DNA from: Oscillospiraceae bacterium
GTDB lineage: Bacteria > Bacillota > Clostridia > Oscillospirales > Acutalibacteraceae
Reading direction: 5' to 3'
DNA: 44,869 bases
NCBI GenBank assembly: GCA_015065885.1
Contig: SVPJ01000016.1
Coordinates: 1-44,869 of the forward strand
Part shown: positions 9,374-16,676 of the stretch, in pieces
Layout: each line of letters opens with the position of its first letter
How positions within the stretch are numbered: position 1 is the first letter of the stretch
The notes under the pieces: model-generated
What the model was told of the DNA's origin: nothing
The model's database searches: none
Seen by the model: only the letters and a program-made list of their open reading frames with translations
Translations under genes and position numbers: made by a program

Positions 9374-9405
9374 CAAGCGGCGACAGCACAAGCTGTCGCC
9401 GCTTG
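9374..9405 (+). terminator. Perfect 13-bp intercistronic hairpin between the adhesin and mscS genes
   Basis: Stem 9374-9386 with 9393-9405, loop CACAAG. The following bases are CAAAGAAAAGG rather than a T run, so termination would be inefficient. It more likely protects the 3' end of the adhesin mRNA, or allows partial readthrough into the channel gene. Confidence 0.55.
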
Positions 9406-9429
9406 CAAAGAAAAGGAGCGAAAGCAAAA

Positions 9430-10242
9430 ATGGATTGGCAAGCAATGTGGATGTTTTTATGGGAACTTATCTCGTCGCTGGGTGTGCGTCTGCTGAGCGC
9501 GGCGGTGGTACTGCTTATCGGCTGGCGGGTGGCACGTTGGTTGCGCCGCTGGATCGTGCGTACCCCGCGACTCGCAAAATTGGACAGCGGCGTACGCACC
9601 TTTCTCGCAAGCGGCGTGTCGGTGTTGACCTACGTGTTACTGTTCTTAACGGTGGCAATGATGTTGGGGATCCCCACCACCTCGTTTATCACCGCGCTGG
9701 CGTCCTGCGGCGTTGCCATTGGTTTGGCACTCCAGGGTTCGCTCAGCAATATTGCAGGCGGTTTGATGTTGCTTATTTTTAAGCCCTTTAAGGTGGGCGA
9801 TTACGTGGAAACGCCCGACGCGGCGGGCACCGTGACCGATATCACGGTGGTTTACACCGTTTTGCGTACCCCCGATAACAAGGTCATCACCGTCCCGAAC
9901 GGCACCCTCAGCAATTCGGTGGTGCAAAATTACTCCGCTGTGGAAATGCGGCGGGTGGATCTCACCTTCTCCGTCGCCTATTCCAGCGATATCGACGAGG
10001 TAAAAGCACTGTTGCATGGGGTGGTGACCGCCCACCCGCAGGTGCTCTGCGACCCTGCACCCTTTGCGCGGCTGGCGGAACACGGTGACAGCGCTCTGCT
10101 CTTTACCGTGCGCGCATGGTGCAAGACCGACGACTATTGGGACGTACGTTTTGACTTGGTGGAAGCTGTCAAAGCCGCGTTCGACGAAAAGGGTGTAGCG
10201 ATCCCCTTCCCGCAGATGGATATTCATCTCAAAAACGAATAA
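9430..10242 (+). CDS. MscS-family small-conductance mechanosensitive channel
   Basis: A 270-residue inner-membrane protein that opens under membrane tension to release solutes after osmotic downshock. An N-terminal helix (~14-35) and two more (~60-85, ~90-115) precede the pore region, which is rich in Gly and Ala (SCGVAIGLALQGSLSNIAGG), as in the MscS TM3 helix. Next come the beta domain (FKVGDYVETPDAAGTV, then NGTLSNSVVQNYS) and an alpha/beta C-terminal domain. I place the start at ATG 9430, with AAAGGAG at 9412-9418. An upstream TTG at 9403 lies inside the hairpin and adds only nine residues. Length is close to E. coli MscS (286). The gene follows the adhesin gene after a hairpin with no other obvious promoter. 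Confidence 0.93.
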   Translation: MDWQAMWMFLWELISSLGVRLLSAAVVLLIGWRVARWLRRWIVRTPRLAKLDSGVRTFLASGVSVLTYVLLFLTVAMMLGIPTTSFITALASCGVAIGLALQGSLSNIAGGLMLLIFKPFKVGDYVETPDAAGTVTDITVVYTVLRTPDNKVITVPNGTLSNSVVQNYSAVEMRRVDLTFSVAYSSDIDEVKALLHGVVTAHPQVLCDPAPFARLAEHGDSALLFTVRAWCKTDDYWDVRFDLVEAVKAAFDEKGVAIPFPQMDIHLKNE

Positions 10243-10247
10243 AACAG

Positions 10248-10276
10248 TTGACAAACGGGGCGGTTTATGATATGCT
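10248..10276 (+). promoter_or_regulatory. Promoter of the asnA T-box transcript
   Basis: TTGACA at 10248-10253 and TATGCT at 10271-10276 have a 17-base spacer, starting six bases after the mscS stop codon. Confidence 0.75.
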
Positions 10277-10284
10277 GTCCGCAC

Positions 10285-10544
10285 AGGCGTTGATAAAGAG
10301 GAGTAGCACGAATACGCACTCACAGCGAGCAAGGGGCGGTGTAAGCCTTGCAGCAGCACTCGTGTGAAAAACACTTTTGAGCCGCAGGCTGAACCCCTCG
10401 TGGGCAGTAGGCCCCGCCGTTTGCCGCGCGTTAAGCGGAACCGCTTTGTCGGAAGTGAGTGATCCTCAACAGAGGATAAATTAGGTGGTACCGCGGACAT
10501 TTTCACTGTTCGTCCTAATATAGATTAGGGCGAACAGTTTTTTT
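10285..10544 (+). promoter_or_regulatory. T-box riboswitch (tRNA-Asn-sensing leader) controlling asnA
   Basis: The conserved T-box sequence AGGTGGTACCGCGG is at 10483-10496. Stem I is marked by GAGGAGTAG near 10299 and GCGAGCAAGGGG...GTAAGCC at 10325-10347. A probable specifier AAC followed by A lies at 10370-10372, in the expected part of the 3' side of stem I; AAC is an Asn codon and fits the downstream gene. Family knowledge: uncharged cognate tRNA pairs with specifier and T-box and favours the antiterminator, so asnA is expressed when charged tRNA-Asn runs short. The leader fills the 10243-10556 gap. Confidence 0.93.
10506..10544 (+). terminator. Regulated terminator of the asnA T-box
   Basis: Stem 10506-10519 with 10524-10537 (one G:T pair), followed by seven T. 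It overlaps the end of the leader and is the alternative to the T-box antiterminator. Confidence 0.9.
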
Positions 10545-10556
10545 ATGGAGGTTTGT

Positions 10557-11567
10557 ATGAAACGCTTGATCTTGAAAGAGGGTTACCGTCCCGTGTTGTC
10601 CCTGCGCGATACCGAGCGCGCGATCAAAATGGTGAAGGACGGATTTGAACAGCGGCTCGGCACTGCCTTGGGGCTGGACCGCGTGAGCGCACCGCTCATC
10701 GTTGCGTCTTCGGCGGGCATCAACGACGACTTGAACGGTGTCGAGCGCAAGGTCACCTTCGATTTGAAGGAGATCCCCGGTGAGTCGATGGAGATCGTGC
10801 AGTCACTGGCAAAATGGAAGCGTATGGCACTGCGTGACTACGGCTTCGGTGAAGACGAAGGTTTGTATACCGATATGAACGCCGTTCGCCGCGACGACGA
10901 TATGGATAACCTGCATGCCGTGTTGGTGGATCAGTGGGACTGGGAGCGGGTGCTTCGCCCCGACGAGCGCAACGTTGCTTTTCTGAAGCGGACGGTGCAG
11001 ACCATCGCCGACGTGATCGCGGACACCAAAGATATGGTGCGTGAAGCGTATCCCGCCCTTACGGAAGAGGTGCGCCGTGAGGTGTATTTCATCACTTCGC
11101 AGGAACTTGAGGACCGCTTCCCCGATCTCACCCCCAAAGAGCGGGAGACCGCCATCGTCAAAGAACAGCGCACCGTGTTCATCATGCAGATCGGTGACGT
11201 GCTGAAAAGCGGCGAGCGGCACGACGGTCGCGCTCCCGACTACGACGACTGGACGCTCAACGGCGATCTGCTTTTGTGGAGCGACGTGTTGGAATGCCCC
11301 GTGGAACTCTCGTCCATGGGCATCCGCGTCAACGCCGAATCGCTCAAAAGCCAACTGAAAAAAGCGGGGTGCGAAGAACGCTTGCAGTTCCCGTATCATC
11401 GCGCCGTCGCATCGGGCGAGTTGCCGCTCACCATCGGCGGCGGTATCGGTCAGTCCCGCATCTGCCTTTTGTTGCTCGAAAAACTGCATATCGGCGAAGT
11501 GCTGGCTTCGGTCTGGTCGGCAGACGACCACGCCGCTTGCGCCGCCGCGGGCATTCCGTTGCTGTAA
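10557..11567 (+). CDS. asnA: Aspartate-ammonia ligase (asparagine synthetase A)
   Basis: A 336-residue cytosolic enzyme that makes asparagine from aspartate, ammonia and ATP (giving AMP and PPi). Family features seen along the chain: APLIV and GINDDLNGVERKV near the N terminus, SLAKWKRMAL, DQWDWE near residue 125, and GGGIGQSRICLLLL near the C terminus, the class II-synthetase-like ATP site. Length matches the family (~330). The ATG at 10557 follows GGAGG at 10548-10552; an ATG at 10545 sits within the terminator T run and is rejected. The gene is controlled by its own T-box and ends at a strong bidirectional terminator. Confidence 0.96.
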   Translation: MKRLILKEGYRPVLSLRDTERAIKMVKDGFEQRLGTALGLDRVSAPLIVASSAGINDDLNGVERKVTFDLKEIPGESMEIVQSLAKWKRMALRDYGFGEDEGLYTDMNAVRRDDDMDNLHAVLVDQWDWERVLRPDERNVAFLKRTVQTIADVIADTKDMVREAYPALTEEVRREVYFITSQELEDRFPDLTPKERETAIVKEQRTVFIMQIGDVLKSGERHDGRAPDYDDWTLNGDLLLWSDVLECPVELSSMGIRVNAESLKSQLKKAGCEERLQFPYHRAVASGELPLTIGGGIGQSRICLLLLEKLHIGEVLASVWSADDHAACAAAGIPLL

Positions 11568-11573
11568 AAACAA

Positions 11574-11616
11574 AAATATCCCCCTATGTTTTAAAACGAG
11601 ACATAGGGGGATATTT
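11574..11616. terminator. Bidirectional terminator between asnA and htrA
   Basis: Perfect 16-bp inverted repeat (11574-11589 with 11601-11616) whose arms begin with A and end with T tracts, so it can stop the converging asnA and htrA transcripts. Confidence 0.9.
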
Positions 11617-11624
11617 ATTGGAAT

Positions 11625-13040
11625 TTATACCGAGCCGTCGCTCTCCATCAGGGTGATCTCCACCGTGATGGTATCCACCGAAGGATTGCCCCGCTGAATG
11701 CGCATCAGGGTGACCGTTACCTTTTCGCCGACGGGGTAAGAGGTGAGTTGCTCGCGCATTTCGGCGTAACTCTTCACCCGCACGTCGTTGATGTGGGTGA
11801 TGATATCACCCACCTGCGCCCGTGTGCCGACGAAGCAGGAATTCTGACCGATCGCGGAGATATAAAAGCCTTCGTAGCCGCGATAGGTGTCGAAGGTGTA
11901 GCCTTCAATACCGAGCATCACGCGGCCTTTCACGTAGCCGTAGGACACGAGGTCCTGCAAGATGGTTTTTGCCTCGTTGATCGGAATGGAGAAGCCGAGA
12001 CCTTCGTACCCCTCCGCCACGATCTTCGCGGAGTTGACACCCACCACCTGACCCGAGGAGTTGAGCAGGGGACCGCCCGAGTTACCGGGATTGATGACCG
12101 CGTCCACTTGCAGGCACTTGATGGCGTAGTTGGTCTCCTCGTACACGTCACGGGCAAGACCCGAGACCATGCCGCCCGTCACCGTCCAGCCGAGACCGCT
12201 GTTGTTGCCGAGTGCCAGCACGCGGTCCCCCAACTGCAATGCGTCCGAATCGCCGAATTCGGCAGGGGTCAGGTTTTTGGAATCGACCAAAATGACCGCC
12301 AGGTCGGTGGTGGTGTCGTACCCTACCACTTCCGCTTTCGAAAATACGGTGCCGTCGTACAGTTCTACCTCAATGCGATTAAAGAGCGCACCGGTCTTCT
12401 CGTTGTATACGCAGTGTGCGTTGGTGATGATATAGCCGTCCGCCGTCCACACGATGCCCGTGGCCTCGCCTGCCGAGGTCTCCTCCACCGTCTGAGAGAA
12501 GAAGCCGGTGCTCACGTTGGTGAACATACGGATAATGACGGTGGAATTGAGGTTGTCCGCCACGATGTCGCGGGAGGAGAGCCCCTCTTCCTTCGGCTCG
12601 GTCGTGACGATGGGCGGCGCTTCGGCCTTTTTGTCGTCGTCCGTTTTGTCCGAGGTGGACACGTTCGGTTTGCTCGTGCCGCTCGGAGTATCGCCGTCGT
12701 CCAGCAGAGTAAAGACGAACAACCCTGCCGACAGCAACACGCACGCGGCACACACGACGCCCAAGACGGCGATCCACACCGAAGAGGAATTCCGCGGTTT
12801 CTTCGGCGGTGTCGGCGGTGTGGGGGTCGGTGCCGACCAGGTGTAGGTGTTTTGCGGCGCGGTCGGTTGCTGTTGCCATCCGCTCGGCGGTGTCGGCGGT
12901 GTACTCCACGCGGGGGTGTTATTCTGCCAACCGTTCGGCACTTCGGGTGTCGGAGGCACGGGCGGCTCTTCCGGCACGGGCGGTGCGGGAGACGCGGGCG
13001 TATTTTCACCGTTGTCGGGACGGTATTCGTGTTCATTCAT
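11625..13040 (-). CDS. HtrA/DegP-type serine protease with PDZ domain and N-terminal membrane anchor
   Basis: A 471-residue S1C protease. In order: a Pro/Trp/Gln-rich cytoplasmic tail (1-87), one transmembrane helix (~88-112), an extracellular linker, then a trypsin-like domain with triad H209 (ITNAHCVY), D246 (TTDLAVILVD) and S321 (NPGNSGGPLL), and a C-terminal PDZ domain (~370-465). It degrades or refolds damaged exported proteins outside the membrane. The start ATG is preceded by AAAGGATG. It lies 82 bases downstream of the histidine kinase gene on the same strand, so it is probably both the last gene and a target of that two-component system. A TATACT hexamer (minus strand) at 13074-13079 may give it extra transcription of its own. 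Confidence 0.94.
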   Translation of the reverse strand: MNEHEYRPDNGENTPASPAPPVPEEPPVPPTPEVPNGWQNNTPAWSTPPTPPSGWQQQPTAPQNTYTWSAPTPTPPTPPKKPRNSSSVWIAVLGVVCAACVLLSAGLFVFTLLDDGDTPSGTSKPNVSTSDKTDDDKKAEAPPIVTTEPKEEGLSSRDIVADNLNSTVIIRMFTNVSTGFFSQTVEETSAGEATGIVWTADGYIITNAHCVYNEKTGALFNRIEVELYDGTVFSKAEVVGYDTTTDLAVILVDSKNLTPAEFGDSDALQLGDRVLALGNNSGLGWTVTGGMVSGLARDVYEETNYAIKCLQVDAVINPGNSGGPLLNSSGQVVGVNSAKIVAEGYEGLGFSIPINEAKTILQDLVSYGYVKGRVMLGIEGYTFDTYRGYEGFYISAIGQNSCFVGTRAQVGDIITHINDVRVKSYAEMREQLTSYPVGEKVTVTLMRIQRGNPSVDTITVEITLMESDGSV

Positions 13041-13122
13041 AATGAAAACATCCTTTCATAAGGCTACGATGCCAGTATACGGGGAAAATATGTGCAGTTT
13101 ATGTGGATTTTTTGAAGAAATA

Positions 13123-14583
13123 TTAAACGTTTTCGGAGATGGCGCGGGTGTCTTCTGCGGCGGGAAGCCAAAATTCGAATTCGCAATATTCGTTTTCCAC
13201 CGACCGCACCGCAATTTCGCCGCCGTGCAGGCTGATGACGTTCTTCACGATATACAGACCCAATCCCACACCTTGTTTATCCAAACTACGGGAACGGTCG
13301 GATTTGTAAAACCGTTCAAAAATGTGCGGCATTTCGGGGGCGGGAATGCCCGCACCGCTGTTGCGCACACGGCAGAATACCCGCCCGTCGTGCGCCGTGA
13401 GCGCAAGGGTGAGAGTGCCGTCCTCATTCACGAACTTGGTGGCGTTGTCCAGGAGGTTGTACACCACCTGCCCCACCAGATCAAAATCCGCCGAAACGGT
13501 GCATCGCGGTGCGTCTTCGAGACCTTCCACCGTCACCCGTTTGTCGCACAGCCGCTGTTCAAACGAAAGCAGGGTGCGCCCTGCCATTTCGGTGAGGTCA
13601 AAGGGCACGGGGGTGAGTTTCAACTGCCCGCTGTCGATGCGGGAGAGGTCGAGCATCGATTTCACCAATCGCGCAAGGCGCTTGACTTCCGCCGAAACGA
13701 TACCCAGATAATGGTCGCGGCGTTCGGCGGGGATGGTGCCGTCCAAAATACCGTCGATAAAACCCGCAATGGTGGTCATCGGGGTCTTCAACTCGTGGGA
13801 GATGTTGCTCACGAAATCGCGGCGCATATCCTCAAGAGAAGAGAGAGATACCGCCATACTGTTGAGCGCACCAGCCAGTTCCGCCACCTCGTCCCGACCT
13901 TTCACCGCAAGACGGGTGCTGAAATCCCCGCCCGCAAAGCGGCGGGTCGCCGCCGCCATCTCGCGCAGCGGACGCACCAAGCGGAAGGTCATAAGATACA
14001 TCGCCGCGAAGGTCAGCGCCAACACCGTCATGGCGGACAGCAAAAACACCTGCAGATTGTTTACGATATACTCCACCAAACGGTCGGAGGGCGAGGACAC
14101 GAACACGTAGGCGATGATCTCCCGCTCAAACATTACGGGTGCCACCGCGGTATACTGTCGCTCGTTGTAGACGCTGTCGAGTTTCCCTTTGAAAAACCAC
14201 GGGTGATCGGGGGTGACGTTTTTGACCGCTTCCTGCATCAATGACGCGGGCAGCACGGTATCGGGCGGCACGTCGGCGGTAGCAAGCACCAACGAGCCGT
14301 TGCCGCTCACCACCAGCACCCGCCCGAAGTTGGCATCGGTTTCGGACAAGAGGCGGAAGAAGGGCTGAAACCCTTCCCCGATGATGAAACCGTCTCCCGC
14401 ACGGTAGGTGTAAGAGGCGGTGCATTCTGCCACCGTAACGGCGCTTTGGCACAGCGATTCCCGTCGCTCTGTCGTCCAGTAGCGGGAGGAGAGCAATGTT
14501 TGCGCACCGCACAGTGCCACGAAACTGGAAAGTACGACGATCGCCACTACCGTAAAGTATTTGGAAAAAATACTTTTAAACAT
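13123..14583 (-). CDS. Sensor histidine kinase of an envelope-stress type two-component system
   Basis: A 486-residue membrane kinase. TM1 ~9-31, extracellular sensor ~32-170, TM2 ~173-200, HAMP ~200-252, dimerisation/phosphorylation region with H263 (SNISHELKTPMTT), then the ATPase domain with N box (YNLLDNATKF), FERFYKSD, and a G2 box (GVGLGLYIVKNV). All catalytic boxes are intact. The sensor region of ~140 residues matches no ligand-binding family I can name. The gene follows the response regulator by five bases and has only a weak RBS of its own, so its translation is probably coupled. The neighbouring htrA suggests it senses misfolded exported protein or wall damage, by analogy with CssS and WalK systems. 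Confidence 0.95.
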   Translation of the reverse strand: MFKSIFSKYFTVVAIVVLSSFVALCGAQTLLSSRYWTTERRESLCQSAVTVAECTASYTYRAGDGFIIGEGFQPFFRLLSETDANFGRVLVVSGNGSLVLATADVPPDTVLPASLMQEAVKNVTPDHPWFFKGKLDSVYNERQYTAVAPVMFEREIIAYVFVSSPSDRLVEYIVNNLQVFLLSAMTVLALTFAAMYLMTFRLVRPLREMAAATRRFAGGDFSTRLAVKGRDEVAELAGALNSMAVSLSSLEDMRRDFVSNISHELKTPMTTIAGFIDGILDGTIPAERRDHYLGIVSAEVKRLARLVKSMLDLSRIDSGQLKLTPVPFDLTEMAGRTLLSFEQRLCDKRVTVEGLEDAPRCTVSADFDLVGQVVYNLLDNATKFVNEDGTLTLALTAHDGRVFCRVRNSGAGIPAPEMPHIFERFYKSDRSRSLDKQGVGLGLYIVKNVISLHGGEIAVRSVENEYCEFEFWLPAAEDTRAISENV

Positions 14584-14588
14584 ACGAC

Positions 14589-15281
14589 TTACGACTCTTT
14601 CACTTCAAATTTGTAACCGACGCCCCACACGGTTTTCAGCGTCCATTGGTCGGATACGCCTTCCAACTTCTCGCGCAGGCGTTTGACATGGACGTCCACC
14701 GTGCGGCTGTCGCCGTAATACTCGAATCCCCACACCTCGTCGAGCAACTGGTCGCGGGTGTACACGCGGTTGGGGTTGCTCGCCAAATGGAAGATGAGTT
14801 CCATCTCTTTGGGCGGGGTGTCCACGGCTTTTCCGCGCACCTTCAACTCGTAGTTTTCCATATTGATGTACAGCCCGTCGAACTCCACCACGCGTGCCTT
14901 TTCGCTCGTGTCGCGGCCGCAGCGGCGCAACACCGCCTTGATGCGGGCAATGACCTCTTTCGCTTCAAAGGGCTTGGTGATGTAATCGTCTGCGCCGAGG
15001 TCGAGTCCCAACACCTTGTCGAACACTTCGCCTTTTGCGGTGAGCATAATGATGGGGCACTGGGTCTTTTTGCGCAGTTCACGGCAGACCTGCCAGCCGT
15101 CCAGCCGCGGCATCATCACATCCAGCAGCACGAGGTCGGGCTGCGCACCGTCAAACAGTGCGAGGGCGCGCGCGCCGTCCTCCGCGATCACCGTTTCAAA
15201 CCCTTCTTTTTCCAAGTACAGCCGCAGAAGTTCACAAATGTTTTGGTCGTCGTCCACGACCATGATCTTATAACCTGCCAT
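14589..15281 (-). CDS. OmpR/PhoB-family response regulator
   Basis: A 230-residue DNA-binding regulator. The receiver domain (1-120) has the acidic pocket VVDDD near residues 8-12, the phospho-acceptor D54 (LLDVMMPRLDG) and the conserved Lys (MLTAKGE, K83). A winged-helix domain (~130-228) ends with the recognition region YYGDSRTVDVHVKRLREKLE. The start ATG has a clear AAAGGAG RBS. First gene of the regulator-kinase-htrA operon, with its own strong promoter at 15343-15371. The partner is almost certainly the adjacent kinase. Confidence 0.96.
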   Translation of the reverse strand: MAGYKIMVVDDDQNICELLRLYLEKEGFETVIAEDGARALALFDGAQPDLVLLDVMMPRLDGWQVCRELRKKTQCPIIMLTAKGEVFDKVLGLDLGADDYITKPFEAKEVIARIKAVLRRCGRDTSEKARVVEFDGLYINMENYELKVRGKAVDTPPKEMELIFHLASNPNRVYTRDQLLDEVWGFEYYGDSRTVDVHVKRLREKLEGVSDQWTLKTVWGVGYKFEVKES

Positions 15282-15342
15282 ATCGCTACTCCTTTCAAAA
15301 AGAGATCCGTTGCTTTCAGTGTAACAAACATTTATGAATAAT

Positions 15343-15371
15343 ATTTTAAAGATATATTATGAAAGTGTCAA
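15343..15371 (-). promoter_or_regulatory. Promoter of the response regulator-kinase-htrA operon
   Basis: On the minus strand, TTGACA (15371-15366) and TAAAAT (15348-15343) with a 17-base spacer. It leaves a ~60-base leader before the regulator's start codon. Confidence 0.8.
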
Positions 15372-15394
15372 GAGTACGGCGCAAAAAAGTGCGG

Positions 15395-15423
15395 TTGACA
15401 TTCGTCGGCGAAACAGATATAAT
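15395..15423 (+). promoter_or_regulatory. Consensus promoter of the four-helix membrane protein gene
   Basis: Perfect TTGACA (15395-15400) and TATAAT (15418-15423) with a 17-base spacer. It is back-to-back with the operon promoter on the other strand; the two -35 boxes are only 23 bases apart. Confidence 0.9.
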
Positions 15424-15453
15424 AAAAAAAGATGAACGAAAGGGTCTGATGAT

Positions 15454-15963
15454 ATGCGTACGGCGTCTGTTTTGTGTTCCGTCGCGTCGTGGGTCGCACT
15501 CACGGTCGCGCTGTTTTTTCAATTACTGTTGATCCTGACTTTGTGGATGCCGCCGTTTTTCGACGCGTTGTTCCCGCTGGATCGCGTGACGAACACCACC
15601 AACGCTACCGCCCTGCCGTTCGTGGTGACGGGCACGGTACTGTTCACGGCGGGCTATTTCCTGTTCCGCTATATGCGGCGCGGGCGCTGGATCTGGTTTG
15701 CCGCCATGGCGGTGGGTGTGCTGATGCTTGCGGGCGTGGGACTGTATTTGAAGAATATGTATCCCGAAACGATACTCGGCAACGACCGATACGGTGGGTA
15801 TAACTCCGCCGCCAAACTCGTGTGGCGGCATTTCACCCCGGCGTTTACGTTGGTGTTTCATCTGCTCGCGGTGTTGTTCCGCGGCTTTGCAGAGGATAAG
15901 AAACTCGCCCGTGAAGCCATTACCGAGATCCAATCCCGCGCGGATGCGCCGAAGTGGGAGTAA
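15454..15963 (+). CDS. Conserved-looking membrane protein of unknown function, four predicted helices
   Basis: I do not recognise the family. The 169 residues show four hydrophobic helices (~5-32, 54-72, 79-98, 125-143). The loop between helices 3 and 4 (~99-124) is rich in Tyr, Asn and Gly, and there is a charged cytoplasmic tail. The start ATG at 15454 follows AAAGGG. It is transcribed from a perfect consensus promoter, divergently from the envelope-stress two-component operon, and ends at a strong terminator, so it is a single-gene unit. The shared upstream region leaves room for common control by the response regulator, but no binding site was identified. Confidence 0.75.
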   Translation: MRTASVLCSVASWVALTVALFFQLLLILTLWMPPFFDALFPLDRVTNTTNATALPFVVTGTVLFTAGYFLFRYMRRGRWIWFAAMAVGVLMLAGVGLYLKNMYPETILGNDRYGGYNSAAKLVWRHFTPAFTLVFHLLAVLFRGFAEDKKLAREAITEIQSRADAPKWE

Positions 15964-15980
15964 AGCCGCGTTAGAGCAAG

Positions 15981-16020
15981 AAAAATGAGCAGGTTGCAAC
16001 AAGCAACCCGCTCATTTTTT
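15981..16020. terminator. Bidirectional terminator between the membrane protein and XRE genes
   Basis: Imperfect inverted repeat AAATGAGC-A-GGTTGC ... GCAACC-C-GCTCATTT flanked by A and T runs. The stop codon of the converging XRE gene (16012-16014) lies inside the right arm. Confidence 0.85.
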
Positions 16021-16230
16021 GCGCGGATAGGGGGTCTTTTCGTCTGTGAGACCTGCCAAATAGTCCATGCTGGTGTCCAATGCAATGGCCAGTTTGCGGC
16101 ACTGCTCGAAGGTGAAATAGCGTTTTCCGCTTTCGATCTTGGAATAGTCGCTCTGGTCAATGCCGGTGAGCATCTGCATCTTTACTTGTGTGTAGCCTTT
16201 CTCTTTTCGTAATTCCTTTAGTCTACTCAT
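16012..16230 (-). CDS. Small XRE/Cro-type helix-turn-helix regulator
   Basis: A 72-residue protein made almost entirely of one HTH_3 domain: MSRLKELRKEKGYTQVKM, then GIDQSDYSKIESGKRYFTFE, then ALDTSMDYLAGLTDEK. The spacing is that of the Cro/cI fold. I choose ATG 16230, which gives the classic N terminus and has GGGTGA upstream; an ATG at 16248 would add six residues. It faces away from a small Cys-rich gene across an 84-base region holding a CCCTA/TAGGG inverted repeat. It probably represses that gene and itself. Confidence 0.88.
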   Translation of the reverse strand: MSRLKELRKEKGYTQVKMQMLTGIDQSDYSKIESGKRYFTFEQCRKLAIALDTSMDYLAGLTDEKTPYPRKK

Positions 16231-16260
16231 TCTATCACCCAATAACATTATGTCAAAATT

Positions 16261-16277
16261 CCCTATTGAAATTAGGG
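16261..16277. promoter_or_regulatory. Inverted repeat CCCTA-N7-TAGGG, candidate XRE operator
   Basis: Five-base arms around TTGAAAT, which contains the -35 box of the plus-strand promoter at 16266-16294. A protein bound here would block that promoter. Confidence 0.5.
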
Positions 16278-16294
16278 TGAAAATGACCTATAAT
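16266..16294 (+). promoter_or_regulatory. Promoter of the Cys-rich mini-protein gene
   Basis: TTGAAA (16266-16271) and TATAAT (16289-16294) with a 17-base spacer. Confidence 0.75.
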
Positions 16295-16314
16295 GTGGTG
16301 GGAGGGGTGATAAA

Positions 16315-16584
16315 ATGCCAGCATTATGCCAGACTTGTTGGGAAAAGACTAACAAAAGACGGATGGGAATGAATTACGAGTTGACGGAACACGATGTGCG
16401 CTGCCGATGTTGCGGAGAGAAACGTCCAATCGTGGTTTACGTTGGGTTTCGGGGTTATATTCTGCCGTCTCAGCGTTGGTGGTTGGAACCGCCTATCGAT
16501 CTTATTCTGTGGATCTGTAGAAAAATACGCAAACGATGGAAAAATATGCGTCAGCAAAAGGTGGACACATCCAAAAAGGAATAA
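16315..16584 (+). CDS. Small Cys-rich (zinc-ribbon-like) protein of unknown function
   Basis: An 89-residue protein with a strong RBS (GGGAGGGG) seven to eight bases before its ATG. Two cysteine groups, CQTC at residues 5-8 and CRCCGE near 30-35, could bind one zinc ion. The second half holds GFRGYILPSQRWWLEPP and a hydrophobic stretch (IDLILWI), then a very basic tail (RKIRKRWKNMRQQK). The mixture suggests a DNA-, RNA- or membrane-associated accessory protein; I do not know the family. It is divergent from a small XRE regulator with a candidate operator over its promoter, an arrangement common for small regulated accessory genes. Confidence 0.65.
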   Translation: MPALCQTCWEKTNKRRMGMNYELTEHDVRCRCCGEKRPIVVYVGFRGYILPSQRWWLEPPIDLILWICRKIRKRWKNMRQQKVDTSKKE

Positions 16585-16590
16585 GCAGAA

Positions 16591-16630
16591 AAAGAGAAGA
16601 TTCGTTTTAACTACGAGTCTTCTCTTTCTT
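16591..16630. terminator. Terminator downstream of the Cys-rich gene, also facing folD
   Basis: AAAGAGAAGA (16591-16600) pairs with TCTTCTCTTT (16618-16627), with T-rich flanks in both directions. It probably ends both the small gene and the converging folD operon. Confidence 0.75.
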
Positions 16631-16647
16631 TTGTCTGTAAGTGATAT

Positions 16648-16663
16648 GCTGACTAAAGTCAGC
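16648..16663. other. Palindrome GCTGACT-AA-AGTCAGC downstream of folD
   Basis: Seven-base arms around two A, just after the folD stop codon on its strand and before the shared terminator. No T run. It may be an mRNA 3'-end structure or a protein site; function unknown. Confidence 0.4.
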
Positions 16664-16676
16664 GTGATATTTTCGT

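Noticed and set aside
11748..13061. Long plus-strand frame opposite htrA
   Set aside because: Shadow of the htrA gene; the minus strand shows a full catalytic triad and PDZ domain.
16648..16663. GCTGACT palindrome as a phage attachment site
   Set aside because: No integrase, no repeated copy and no tRNA gene nearby.
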